Assembly: GCF_014656395.1 (NCBI RefSeq) | Contig: NZ_BNCI01000001.1 | Coordinates: 1,461,893 to 1,525,892, forward strand | DNA: 64,000 nucleotides | Direction: 5' to 3' | Origin: Kordiimonas sediminis | GTDB lineage: Bacteria; Pseudomonadota; Alphaproteobacteria; Sphingomonadales; Kordiimonadaceae | In this document: in pieces, positions 1 to 8,213 of the stretch | How the letters are laid out: the number at the start of each line of letters is the position of its first letter | Position numbering within the stretch: the stretch's first letter is position 1 | The notes under the pieces: model-generated | Told to the model about the DNA's origin: nothing | The model's input: only the letters and a program-made list of their open reading frames with translations | Databases searched by the model: none | Made by a program: the position numbers and the translations under genes

Positions 1-886
1 GTACAGACAGACGTTTGTAACCGTCTGTTGTCATTTCGCCAAGACGTGGACCAAGGGCAATGATGACATCCGCATCCTGCAGGCGCTGTATCAGCTTGGG
101 ATTGGCGCCAATGCCCATATCTCCCACATAACAGGGGTGGCGGTTGTCCATTCTGTCCTGACAGCGGAAGCTGGCAGATGTGGGGATGTTATTGGCGGCC
201 GCAAAGTCTGATACGTCCTTAACAGCATCAGGTGTCCAGCCGCTACCGCCCAGAAGAAGAAAGGGACGTTCTGCATCTTCAAGGATTTCTTCGAATGCGG
301 ACATATCCATTTCGCCCGGGTGGGGTTTCGCCGGTGTGTAGGGCACTGACTTTTGCCGGTGTGTTAGGGCGGTCAGCATATCTTCCGGTAGCGCGAGAGC
401 GACCGGCCCCGGACGGCCAGACGTCGCAACCCTGAAGGCACGGCCAATATATTCGCTAATGCGGTCCGCGGTATTGATTTCCGCAGACCATTTGGTCACT
501 TCACTTAGAAAACGGCGATAGTCCATTTCCTGAAAAGCTTCGCGTTCAACCTGATCACTTGCGACCTGGCCAATCAGCATGATCATGGGGGTGCTGTCCT
601 GAAACGCAGTATGCAGACCAATCGTCGCATGCGTGGCACCAGGCCCCCTCGTGACCATGCAAATACCGGGACGCCCTGTCAGCTTGCCGTAAGCTTCTGC
701 CATATTGGCGGCACCGGCTTCGTGCCGACATGTGATATAGGATATGTCACTGTCTACAAGTGCGTCCAGCACTGCGAGATAGGATTCGCCAGGGACGCCA
801 AACGCAATGTCAGCGCCGTTGGCGGTCAGTGCTTCTACAAGAGCCTGACCACCAGACACAGTGGTGGATGATTGATCCGTCGTCAT
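1..886 (-). CDS. Thiamine-diphosphate-dependent enzyme, acetolactate synthase-like (partial, C-terminus beyond window)
   Basis: Reading leftward from the ATG at 886-884, an open frame runs off the left edge (about 295 codons seen). The N-terminal ThDP-binding domain is clear: FGVPGESYLAVLDAL, then CRHEAGAANMAEAYGKLTG with the glutamate that activates the cofactor, then VTRGPGATHATIGLHTAFQDSTPM. A central domain follows (GRPGPVALALPEDM). This is the IlvB-like fold shared by acetolactate synthase, glyoxylate carboligase, sulfoacetaldehyde acetyltransferase and benzoylformate decarboxylase. The C-terminal cofactor domain is outside the window, so the reaction cannot be fixed. It lies 30 bases downstream of the saccharopine-dehydrogenase-like gene in the same direction, so the two are probably cotranscribed. 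No partner small subunit (IlvN) is seen, which argues against the housekeeping acetolactate synthase. Confidence 0.85.
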   Translation of the reverse strand, partial: MTTDQSSTTVSGGQALVEALTANGADIAFGVPGESYLAVLDALVDSDISYITCRHEAGAANMAEAYGKLTGRPGICMVTRGPGATHATIGLHTAFQDSTPMIMLIGQVASDQVEREAFQEMDYRRFLSEVTKWSAEINTADRISEYIGRAFRVATSGRPGPVALALPEDMLTALTHRQKSVPYTPAKPHPGEMDMSAFEEILEDAERPFLLLGGSGWTPDAVKDVSDFAAANNIPTSASFRCQDRMDNRHPCYVGDMGIGANPKLIQRLQDADVIIALGPRLGEMTTDGYKRLSV

Positions 887-916
887 ATTTTCCCCCCTCC
901 AAGGGAGCCGCAGGAA

Positions 917-2032
917 TTATTCCGCGGCTGCTACTACTGGCGTAGCTACTTCATGAGAACGGGCATAAGCTGAACCAAAGCGGTTTGCAATGAAATCGTG
1001 ATAGCTGGTGTCTTCCTGACGGACAAAACCTTTTTGTGGAAGTTTGCCTTCAGCCAGAAGGTCAAGCATCGCGCAGATGCCTGCAGCTGTTGTGATTTGA
1101 ATGCCTGTATGCATCTTGCCACCAATTTCACGGGCATAAACTTTGTGGCTGTAGGATTCCTGAACGAATCTGCCGTCTTTCATTCCTGATACGGACGCAA
1201 AGATCACAATCACATCCTGCATGGTTGTTGGCAGGGAGTGCTCAAAGATTTCACGTAGCAGATCCTGACGCTCATTCAGGCGCAGATCATGCAGAAGTGT
1301 TTTTAGAATGTCGCGGTGACCTGGATACCGAATCGTGCGGTAGTTTAGATTCTGTACTTTGCCTTTAAGGGTCTCGCACAGTGTTCCAAGGCCGCCCGAT
1401 GTGTTCATTGCTTCATATTCAAGGCCATCAATTGTGATGTGCTCCAGTTCCTCAAGCGGGGGTACTTCGCGCAGTTCGCCGCGAACGATTGCTTCGCATG
1501 GCTGGCAGAATTCATTGATCATGCCGTCAGTTGACCATGTCAGGTTATATTTCAAGGCATTGGACGGGAATTCCGGTAATGCCCCCACACGCAGATGCAC
1601 ATCTTTAAGCTCATCGAACTTTTTAACAAGCTCGTAGGCTGCAATCGTAATGAAGCCGGGCGCAAGACCACACTGTGGAATGAAGGCGGTCTCTGAGTCT
1701 TTCGCCAGGTCTTTCACAAGGCGAGTGGATTTCACGTCTTCGGTCAAATCCAGATAGTGTGCTCCTGCTTTTTTTGCTGCAGGTGCAATTACGTGGGTCA
1801 TGACGTGACCACATGCCATCAGAACGGCATATTTGCCCGCCGCAGCAGCGTCCATCTGCTCTTGATTTAGGGCATCAACCATCTTGGTTGCGATGTTTGG
1901 GTGTTTTGGCATCCGGTCCAGTGCAGCCTGATCTCTGTCGGCAACTGTCACATGGTAACTACCACTTTCCGCAAGCATAATCGCGATCATTTCACCGATT
2001 TTACCGGCACCCATAAGTAGAATATTTTTCAT
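917..2032 (-). CDS. Saccharopine dehydrogenase-like oxidoreductase
   Basis: This 371-residue protein opens with an NAD(P)-binding Rossmann motif (MKNILLMGAGKIGEMIAIML) and has the Sacchrp_dh_NADP layout: DLTEDVKSTRLVKDL, CGLAPGFITIAAYELV, then a C-terminal domain with EAMNTSGGLGTLCETL and YPGHRDILKTLL, as in saccharopine dehydrogenase and carboxynorspermidine synthase relatives. The ATG at 2032 is preferred over an upstream in-frame start because GAGGG lies six bases before it. In lysine catabolism the family interconverts saccharopine and glutamate plus aminoadipate semialdehyde. Whether this member does so is inference. It is the first gene of a likely two-gene unit with the ThDP enzyme and is divergent from an Lrp/AsnC regulator, the usual arrangement for an amino-acid-responsive catabolic operon. 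Confidence 0.8.
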   Translation of the reverse strand: MKNILLMGAGKIGEMIAIMLAESGSYHVTVADRDQAALDRMPKHPNIATKMVDALNQEQMDAAAAGKYAVLMACGHVMTHVIAPAAKKAGAHYLDLTEDVKSTRLVKDLAKDSETAFIPQCGLAPGFITIAAYELVKKFDELKDVHLRVGALPEFPSNALKYNLTWSTDGMINEFCQPCEAIVRGELREVPPLEELEHITIDGLEYEAMNTSGGLGTLCETLKGKVQNLNYRTIRYPGHRDILKTLLHDLRLNERQDLLREIFEHSLPTTMQDVIVIFASVSGMKDGRFVQESYSHKVYAREIGGKMHTGIQITTAAGICAMLDLLAEGKLPQKGFVRQEDTSYHDFIANRFGSAYARSHEVATPVVAAAE

Positions 2033-2064
2033 GATTTCCCTCACACACTGAATGTATTTCCCTT

Positions 2065-2173
2065 GGCCGGACCGGCCCATATGTCAGAATTTTATGGTTT
2101 TTTTCCGTCGATATGTAGTGCAATAATGTAAAAAATGATGTACTATTTCTGGCAAAATGACGGAGATATCGAC
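2065..2173. promoter_or_regulatory. Divergent control region with dyads between saccharopine-dehydrogenase-like gene and Lrp gene
   Basis: The gap between the two divergent starts holds a perfect 13-bp odd palindrome GGCCGG-A-CCGGCC (2065-2077) near the saccharopine-dehydrogenase-like start. It also holds an 8-bp inverted pair GTCGATAT (2107-2114) and ATATCGAC (2166-2173), the latter just before the Lrp start codon. The A/T-rich stretch between them is typical of Lrp-type wrapping sites. Operator function is inference. Confidence 0.4.
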
Positions 2174-2176
2174 AAA

Positions 2177-2617
2177 ATGCATATTGGTCTGGATGAAACC
2201 GATCGCAAATTATTTGCCTTGTTGCGGGAAGATGCACGGCGGTCTGTATCAGACCTGGCCCGTACGCTAAAATTATCGCGGTCTACGGTACAGGACAGGA
2301 TAGCGCGGCTAGAGGACCGGGGGTTTATCAATGGCTACACGGTTCGTGTCGGTGAAGACTATTTGGGCCGCACAGTACTTGCGCATGTAATGTTGAAAAT
2401 AAAACCCAAGGTGCAGGACGATGTTGTTGCCTTCTGCGCCCGGCAGAAAGTCATCACGTCACTTTATACTATATCCGGTGAATATGATCTGGCAGCTGTC
2501 CTGCGTGCGGCAACAACGGCAGAGCTTGACGAAACGCTGGATGCGCTTGGCAAGTTGGACGGTGTGGAGCGCACACAAACAAGTGTTGTTCTAAGCACGA
2601 AATTTGAGCGCGGGTAG
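2177..2617 (+). CDS. Lrp/AsnC family transcriptional regulator
   Basis: This 146-residue protein has the standard Lrp layout: an N-terminal winged helix-turn-helix (LDETDRKLFALLREDARRSVSDLARTLKLSRSTVQDRIARLEDRGFINGYTV) and a C-terminal RAM/AsnC ligand-binding and oligomerisation domain (VLAHVMLKIKP, SGEYDLAAVLRAATTAELDETLDAL). The start at 2177 is chosen because GGAG lies upstream at good spacing and the family begins near LDETD. An in-frame start at 2135 would add 14 unlikely residues. Lrp proteins bind amino acids and wrap DNA. Divergence from the saccharopine-dehydrogenase-like gene suggests it controls that unit and itself. Confidence 0.9.
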   Translation: MHIGLDETDRKLFALLREDARRSVSDLARTLKLSRSTVQDRIARLEDRGFINGYTVRVGEDYLGRTVLAHVMLKIKPKVQDDVVAFCARQKVITSLYTISGEYDLAAVLRAATTAELDETLDALGKLDGVERTQTSVVLSTKFERG

Positions 2618-2658
2618 GCGCCCAAAGTATTCCACGTCGTCAGAAATGGCGATCGGTC

Positions 2659-3483
2659 TTATCGGAACAGGCTTAGCGCACTGCTTGGCGCCTGATTCGC
2701 AATGGATAACGCTTGCAGACCCAGCTGTTGTTTAACTTGCAGAGACTGTAGTGTCGCCGATTCTTTCGCCAGATCTGCATCTACAAGGTTGCCAATGCCA
2801 ACTTCTATCGCATCGCTTACGGAGGTAATGAATTCATGCTGTAAGCTTAGGCGTTTATGCGTGGCACCAAAGTCAGTCAGCGCGGTATTGATTTCGTCGA
2901 TAGCATTATCCGCCAGTCCAACAACGCTGGCGGCATTGGATGCATTATTGAAATTTGCAGTGGATAATCCAAACTGGAAATAATCCATCGTCAGATCATG
3001 GGCGGTTAATTCGACGGTCGTGGAACCATCCGGGCTGGTGATGACGCTGGTTGAATTCGAATCAAGTAGAACCAGATTGTTGCCGCTAAATTCTGCTGAC
3101 TTTGAGATTGAGTCTACTTGTAAACCGATCTGAAACGCATCTGCCCATAATTTATCGCGGCTATCCTGATCTAAGCCTTCATCAGCGGCAGCTACAGCTT
3201 TTCCGCGCAGGTCAATCATTAAGTCGGAAATGGCTTCGCCCGCTGCGATGGCGACATCAAGTGTTGAAAGCCCACGGTCGATACTGTTTTTAACCGCATT
3301 ATAGCCGGAAAGGGTAGCCCGCATGCGCTGTGCAATTGCATAGACGGAACTATCATCTTTGGCGCTACTAACGCGTAAACCAGTGTTTATACGGGATTGA
3401 GTCGTCTCAAGACTTGCGTTCGTTCTTGAGAGATTTTGAAGCGCGAGCAAAGCCCCGCCATTTGTATTAACGCTAAACGACAT
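2659..3483 (-). CDS. Flagellin
   Basis: This 274-residue protein has the conserved flagellin ends. The N-terminal D0/D1 helix region reads MSFSVNTNGGALLALQNLSRTNASLETTQSRINTGLRVSSAKDDSSVYAIAQRMRATL in segments, and the C-terminal helix includes DADLAKESATLQSLQVKQQLGLQALSIANQ and ends LFR. The middle is short, as in the compact alphaproteobacterial (Caulobacter-type) flagellins, with no D2/D3 variable domains. AGGATG sits seven bases before the ATG. No other flagellar gene is nearby, so this is either an orphan copy or one of several dispersed flagellin genes. It is exported by the flagellar type III apparatus and polymerises into the filament. Transcript leader hairpins are described separately. 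Confidence 0.93.
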   Translation of the reverse strand: MSFSVNTNGGALLALQNLSRTNASLETTQSRINTGLRVSSAKDDSSVYAIAQRMRATLSGYNAVKNSIDRGLSTLDVAIAAGEAISDLMIDLRGKAVAAADEGLDQDSRDKLWADAFQIGLQVDSISKSAEFSGNNLVLLDSNSTSVITSPDGSTTVELTAHDLTMDYFQFGLSTANFNNASNAASVVGLADNAIDEINTALTDFGATHKRLSLQHEFITSVSDAIEVGIGNLVDADLAKESATLQSLQVKQQLGLQALSIANQAPSSALSLFR

Positions 3484-3517
3484 TCTGTCATCCTAGATAT
3501 TCTATCTGCACTTCGCT

Positions 3518-3548
3518 GGCCATTTTGGCCCCGGGTAGATTCTCTACC
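3518..3548 (-). promoter_or_regulatory. Two hairpins in the flagellin 5' leader
   Basis: Two perfect short stem-loops lie between the likely promoter and the flagellin start: GGTAGA-TTC-TCTACC (3534-3548), at what would be the 5' end of the transcript, and GGCCA-TTT-TGGCC (3518-3530). In Caulobacter the flagellin mRNA leader is the target of the FlbT regulator. A similar post-transcriptional role here is inference. Confidence 0.45.
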
Positions 3549-3556
3549 ATAGTGAT

Positions 3557-3586
3557 TATCTAGTCTGAATATACCAATTGAGTCAA
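3557..3586 (-). promoter_or_regulatory. Candidate sigma-70-like promoter of the flagellin gene
   Basis: On the minus strand TTGACT (3586-3581) is followed after 18 bases by TAGATA (3562-3557), about 75 bases before the flagellin ATG. No convincing sigma-54 (TGGCAC-N5-TTGC) match was found here. Spacing and sequence are acceptable but not perfect. Confidence 0.4.
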
Positions 3587-3637
3587 CGGATTTCACAACC
3601 TCTGAGTGAAGAATAATCAGTTTTTCTGGATTCTGAG

Positions 3638-4447
3638 CTATTCTGCGAGGTAATTTTCTCGCAGAATCTGAAGGCGTTCGGGTGTTAAGCCCATTGCCTT
3701 CTCAAGGTATGCATCCATTGATGAATAGTGCCGGTCAATCGCATCATAGGCTGCTTTTAGAAAATCCTCTTCCACGCCAACCAGCGGGTAAACATGCGAA
3801 GGATCAATCGTGCGGTCTGCCTTTACCGAAATATACTCTGCCACCTGCGTAGCCTTTGCTTTAAGGTCGACGGCTGTGTTGGTTAGCAAAAAGTCTTCCA
3901 TCACCTGTTCTTTGGGGGTGCCCAGGGCAGTTAGTATCAGTGCACCGGCAATCCCGGTTCTGTCTTTGCCGGCGGTGCAGTGAAACAGGGTGCCATTGCC
4001 GTGTGCTGAATCGATCAAAATATCAAAAAGTGCCTTCAGACCATTAGCGTTTGCGACCGGTATGGTCTCAAATGCCAGCACAAATTGTGACCGTAGGTCT
4101 TCCGCAGGGAAAGGCGACGTGGAAAGACGTTCAAATAGCTCTTTAACCCATGCCGCAGCATTGCCCCCAATCGGCACATCGTGATAATCGGGGGACCACA
4201 TTGGCGGCCAGTGAACCGGGCGATGCTCTTTTTCCTGGGGTGACCGAAAATCAACCACATTTTCTATATCACGCGCCAGCATTTCAGTGCCGCAGTCTGT
4301 TGTCATGTCATGCAGATGGCCTGACCGAAACAGGCGTCCCCATCTGATCTTGCGACCCAAGTGGCCTTCGTATCCGCCCATGTCCCGAAAGTTCTGGACC
4401 CCGGTTAGTGGAATTAAGCGATTACAATTAGGATGGGTTGTTGGCAT
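3638..4447 (-). CDS. Tyrosine/dual-specificity phosphatase (DSP, PTP-like)
   Basis: This 269-residue cytoplasmic protein has the phosphatase P-loop HCTAGKDRTG at residues 156-165, with the nucleophilic Cys157 and the phosphate-binding Arg163. The lysine-aspartate pair in CTAGKDRT is typical of the LipA/Y_phosphatase3 branch, whose members often act on phosphoinositides or phosphotyrosine. The N-terminus GVQNFRDMGGYEG and GRLFRSGHL are the other hallmarks of that family, as is the conserved aspartate in ENVVDFRSPQEKEHRP. The ATG at 4447 has AGAAGG upstream. It lies upstream of the flagellin gene in the same direction but is separated by 154 bases with a candidate promoter, so co-regulation is uncertain. 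The substrate is unknown. Confidence 0.88.
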   Translation of the reverse strand: MPTTHPNCNRLIPLTGVQNFRDMGGYEGHLGRKIRWGRLFRSGHLHDMTTDCGTEMLARDIENVVDFRSPQEKEHRPVHWPPMWSPDYHDVPIGGNAAAWVKELFERLSTSPFPAEDLRSQFVLAFETIPVANANGLKALFDILIDSAHGNGTLFHCTAGKDRTGIAGALILTALGTPKEQVMEDFLLTNTAVDLKAKATQVAEYISVKADRTIDPSHVYPLVGVEEDFLKAAYDAIDRHYSSMDAYLEKAMGLTPERLQILRENYLAE

Positions 4448-4660
4448 GGATACCTTCTGTTTGCAGTGACTGTTTCATACGGTTTTTGACAAAGCCAATA
4501 GATACTGCGCCTGCAAAGCAACAGAGCTATTGATTCATAGAACTATCATGTTACGGTCACATTTCAATGGAATTCGCTTGGAATTCTTGCTGGTATCAGG
4601 TTTAAAGCGGTTGCCCCTAGTGGTGTGGTGACGTTGAATTCAGGACCCTGCCTTTATCGT

Positions 4661-5866
4661 ATGACGGAAAATCAGAAAAATCTTGGGCCGCGTGCCGCCT
4701 ATAATCGGATGGTGGAAGATGGCGAGATCAAACCGGATGCGGAACAGTTGCGTGTGATCGACCAGTTTGAACGCCTGTATAGTGAACTTCTGGACTATCC
4801 TGAAGTATCGTCAAAAGGACCCGGACTATCGATTAAAAGCTGGCGTCTGTCGACATTGTTTCGTTGGACTGGTGGGGACCGCAAGCCGCCAAAAGGTCTG
4901 TATATTTACGGCGGAGTTGGTCGCGGTAAATCCATGTTGATGGATTTATTTCATGATGTTGCGCCGGTGAAGTCCAAAAAACGCATACATTTTCACGAAT
5001 TTATGCTGGATGTGCATGCCCGCCTGAAAGAGTGGCGGTCGCTGGATGCCAAAGGTCGGGTGGCACGCGGTGGCCGTGCCTCAGAAGATGATCCGATTCC
5101 GCCCGTCGCACATCAGATAGCAACGGAAGCCACGCTCCTGTGTTTTGACGAGATGCAGGTGACAGATATTGCAGATGCAATGGTTTTGTCGCGGTTGTTT
5201 AAGGAGTTGTTTGAGCGCGGGGTAGTTGTTGTGACAACATCGAACCGTGTGCCGGATGATCTCTACAAGGACGGACTAAACCGTCAATTGTTCCTGCCTT
5301 TCATTGGTATGATCAAGGATACACTTGATATTGTGCCCCTTGATGGGCCGACCGATTACCGTCTTGACCGGTTAAAGGGGGTAACTACTTACCATACGCC
5401 TATAAATGCAGAAACCACTGCAAAGCTGTCTGAAGCATTTTTCAGATTGACGGACAGAAACGTTGAAGACCGGGATAAAGTTCCGTCAGAGGAGTTGGAA
5501 GTCCAGGGCCGGACGTTGTTTGTTCCCAAATCAGCGCGCGGCGTTGCCGTATTCTCTTTCAAGCGGCTTTGTGCAAATGCTTTGGGGGCTGCTGATTATC
5601 TGACCATTGCGCGGCACTATCATACGGTTATTCTGGTTGCTATTCCCCGAATGGGACCACAAAATCGCAACGAGGCAAAACGTTTTGTAACACTGATTGA
5701 TGCGCTCTATGAGCAAGGGGTGAAGCTTTTATGCTCTGCAGAGGCGGAACCTGCTGATCTCTATACATTTGGGGACGGTGCTTTTGAATTTGAGCGCACC
5801 GTGTCACGGTTGATGGAGATGCAGTCGCTGGATTATCTGGCGCGGGGGCATGGCGAAGATGTGTAA
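4661..5866 (+). CDS. zapE: AFG1/ZapE family ATPase
   Basis: This 401-residue AAA-like P-loop ATPase is of the AFG1/LACE1/ZapE family. The Walker A is YGGVGRGKSMLMD, followed by the family motif KKRIHFHEFMLDVHARL. The Walker B is LLCFDEMQVTDIADAM, and the sensor region is VVVVTTSNRVPDDLYKDGLNR, then FLPFIGMIK and DYR. In gammaproteobacteria ZapE acts at the division site and interacts with FtsZ. The mitochondrial homologue helps turn over respiratory subunits. The ATG at 4661 (MTENQKN) is taken as the start. A GTG at 4625 would add 12 residues. Finding this gene a few kilobases upstream of mdh and sucCDAB is common in Alphaproteobacteria, though here other genes intervene. Confidence 0.9.
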   Translation: MTENQKNLGPRAAYNRMVEDGEIKPDAEQLRVIDQFERLYSELLDYPEVSSKGPGLSIKSWRLSTLFRWTGGDRKPPKGLYIYGGVGRGKSMLMDLFHDVAPVKSKKRIHFHEFMLDVHARLKEWRSLDAKGRVARGGRASEDDPIPPVAHQIATEATLLCFDEMQVTDIADAMVLSRLFKELFERGVVVVTTSNRVPDDLYKDGLNRQLFLPFIGMIKDTLDIVPLDGPTDYRLDRLKGVTTYHTPINAETTAKLSEAFFRLTDRNVEDRDKVPSEELEVQGRTLFVPKSARGVAVFSFKRLCANALGAADYLTIARHYHTVILVAIPRMGPQNRNEAKRFVTLIDALYEQGVKLLCSAEAEPADLYTFGDGAFEFERTVSRLMEMQSLDYLARGHGEDV

Positions 5867-5950
5867 AATGATTAAAATGCATCATAATTCTAAAGATGTT
5901 GAAAAGGCTTGGTCCTTATAGTTCAGAAAAAAGAAGGACCAGTATCAGGC

Positions 5951-7051
5951 ATGGATACCACTAGTGCTTTACAAAGACCGTCGTTTCGTACGGGTCTTTT
6001 GAATGTTTTAAAGCGAGACCGCTATATCTACGCGGTCATATTCCTGTTGTTTGTTGCGACCAGTGCAGTTGGCTACCTATACGGTTTAGAAAACCGGGTG
6101 AAATTCTTTGTGTATGCAAAGCTTTTTGCCGGGGCGAGCGTTCTGACCTTTATCGTGATTTTTATTGGCTACTTTTTCGTCCTGGCGAAAAATCAAGTTC
6201 CCCGACCTACCCTGACCATTTTGCGCAAGGGACGAGACGTTCTGACGAATTGGCCTGAGGTTATCGGGCTGCTTTTAATGATGAGCGCTCTGACCGTTTT
6301 TATGTCCAGTTTTACATCACTGAAGGTGATGATTCCGCTTATAAACCCATATGAGTATGATGTTGCTTTTGCCGATATTGACAGGTTCCTGCATTTTGGG
6401 ATCGACCCCTGGAAAATCACGCACGCTGTTTTCAACACGCCTTTTCTGACCGGGGTTGTGAACTTCTTCTATAATCTTTGGTTTTTCCTGTTTTGGACAG
6501 TTTGGGTTTATTTTCTAGTGCGCCTGAAACCTGAACATGATCGCCAGCAATATCTGATCAGCTTTATTTTAAGCTGGATGATCATTGGCGGTGTTTTTGC
6601 GATTTTTCTGTCATCTGCGGGGCCATGCTATTATGCGCACCTGATTGATACCCCAGACCCGTTTGCAGCCCTGATGGACAGGCTGTATGAACAGCGGTTG
6701 TGGATCGAGACAAATGACTCTTATCCGCCGCTCTGGGCGCTGGATACCCAAAATATGCTGTGGGATAATTACATGGCCGAGGAAACTGCGGTCGGCAGCG
6801 GTATTTCCGCTATGCCCAGTATGCATTTGTCTGTAGCAACAATGATGGCGCTTGGGATGTACCGGATCAGCCGTTTTTGGGGGTATGTGTTCTGGGTGTA
6901 TGTGGCGATGATACAGATTGGGTCTGTGCATCTTGCCTGGCATTATGCGATTGATGGCTATGTCAGTATTATACTCACTATTATTATATGGAAAATCGTC
7001 GGCCGGTTCACGAAACCCGGACAGGGTAAAGTAATAGCGAAAGCCCAATGA
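5951..7051 (+). CDS. PAP2-superfamily membrane phosphatase/transferase (copy 1)
   Basis: This 366-residue polytopic membrane protein has about six hydrophobic helices. The PAP2 motifs are clear: SGISAMPSMHLSVA (motif with the catalytic-site histidine) and SVHLAWHYAIDGYVS (with the nucleophilic histidine and the conserved aspartate). The layout resembles the PAP2_3/Aur1-type branch, which includes eukaryotic inositol-phosphorylceramide synthase. Bacterial members are probable lipid phosphatases or headgroup transferases at the membrane surface. The start at 5951 (MDTTSALQ) is preferred because AGAAGGA lies upstream and the paralogue begins at the same place. It is immediately followed by a second copy, apparently cotranscribed. 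The substrate is unknown. Confidence 0.82.
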   Translation: MDTTSALQRPSFRTGLLNVLKRDRYIYAVIFLLFVATSAVGYLYGLENRVKFFVYAKLFAGASVLTFIVIFIGYFFVLAKNQVPRPTLTILRKGRDVLTNWPEVIGLLLMMSALTVFMSSFTSLKVMIPLINPYEYDVAFADIDRFLHFGIDPWKITHAVFNTPFLTGVVNFFYNLWFFLFWTVWVYFLVRLKPEHDRQQYLISFILSWMIIGGVFAIFLSSAGPCYYAHLIDTPDPFAALMDRLYEQRLWIETNDSYPPLWALDTQNMLWDNYMAEETAVGSGISAMPSMHLSVATMMALGMYRISRFWGYVFWVYVAMIQIGSVHLAWHYAIDGYVSIILTIIIWKIVGRFTKPGQGKVIAKAQ

Positions 7052-7124
7052 CAGGGACATTAACCTCTCCTTTGGTACTAGCATTCAAGATAAGGCACGG
7101 GAGGTGTTTCAGGGTAGATGGATT

Positions 7125-8213
7125 ATGAAGCAGTTTTTAGCACAGACAAATAATTTGATTTATAGGGACCGATACCTCTACTTGATCGTAGCATTGTTAT
7201 GTGTTGCGTCGTTTACCATTAATGAGTTTCTGGAAACCGGCGCCAGAATAAACTATTTATTATATTTCTCGACTATTGCCCGAGCGACATTCATTTTGTT
7301 TTCTTTTCTTTTGGCGGGTTTTCTGACCCGACTCTTGCTTTCTAGGCACCCCAGCCCTGTGTCGGGTCTGGTGGCCAAAATAAAAGATATTCTGAACAGG
7401 CCTGCAGAGATTGCGTCGTTTTTGTTGCTCACACTTGCTATCATTATTTTTAAATCTGCCTTCACTGCGCAAAAAGCCATGATACCAGCCTTACTGCCGT
7501 TTTCGCAGGATCGGCAATATGCTCTTTGGGATCAATGGTTGCATTTTGGTTACGCGCCGTGGGAAATAACACATGGCCTTTTTGATCATCCACTGATGAC
7601 ACTTTTTATCAGTCACTCTTACAGTATCTGGTTTATACTTTACTGGGTGATTTTGATGTATTTTACCGTGATCAAAGGCAATGAAAAATTGCGGAAGCAG
7701 TATCTGGTAAGCTTTTTTCTGTGCTGGGCCGTTGTCGGGAATATTTTTGCGACATTGATGTCATCCGGCGGGCCTTGCTTCTACAAATATCTTGTGCCGG
7801 GCGAAGATGTCTATTCTGGTTTGTTTGCTAGATTACATGAGCAAAATAATTGGATTATTACCAATATCGGGGGCGCAGAGATTTGGGCGCTTAAGCTGCA
7901 GGAAATGCTGTGGGACTTCTATACTGAAGATGTAACAGGTCTCGGAAGCGGGATTTCCGCTATGCCCAGTATGCATGTTTCTGTTGCCGTGCTTATGGCG
8001 CTGGGAACTGGCGCATTAAATAAATATCTGGGATATGTTTTTTGGCTTTATGCCGTAATAATTCAAATTGGTTCCGTCCATCTTGGATGGCACTATGCTG
8101 TTGATGGCTACATTGGTGGTATACTGACTTTTATTATCTGGAAAATGGTTGGAATGATCATTGCAACGTCTACAGATGACAGTGCCGTGATTAGGTCGCC
8201 TCAGCTCGATTAA
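7125..8213 (+). CDS. PAP2-superfamily membrane phosphatase/transferase (copy 2)
   Basis: This 362-residue paralogue of the preceding gene keeps the same framework: RDRYLYL near the N-terminus, WLHFGYAPWEITHGLF, SSGGPCFY, GSGISAMPSMHVSVAVLMALG and SVHLGWHYAVDGYIGG. The PAP2 catalytic histidines and aspartate are all present, so both copies look active. The ATG at 7125 is chosen by alignment to copy 1. A GTG at 7104 with GGGAG almost touching it is less likely. The pair arose by tandem duplication and has diverged considerably. Its 3' end overlaps the convergent oxygenase gene by 23 bases. Function is inferred only to the superfamily level. Confidence 0.82.
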   Translation: MKQFLAQTNNLIYRDRYLYLIVALLCVASFTINEFLETGARINYLLYFSTIARATFILFSFLLAGFLTRLLLSRHPSPVSGLVAKIKDILNRPAEIASFLLLTLAIIIFKSAFTAQKAMIPALLPFSQDRQYALWDQWLHFGYAPWEITHGLFDHPLMTLFISHSYSIWFILYWVILMYFTVIKGNEKLRKQYLVSFFLCWAVVGNIFATLMSSGGPCFYKYLVPGEDVYSGLFARLHEQNNWIITNIGGAEIWALKLQEMLWDFYTEDVTGLGSGISAMPSMHVSVAVLMALGTGALNKYLGYVFWLYAVIIQIGSVHLGWHYAVDGYIGGILTFIIWKMVGMIIATSTDDSAVIRSPQLD

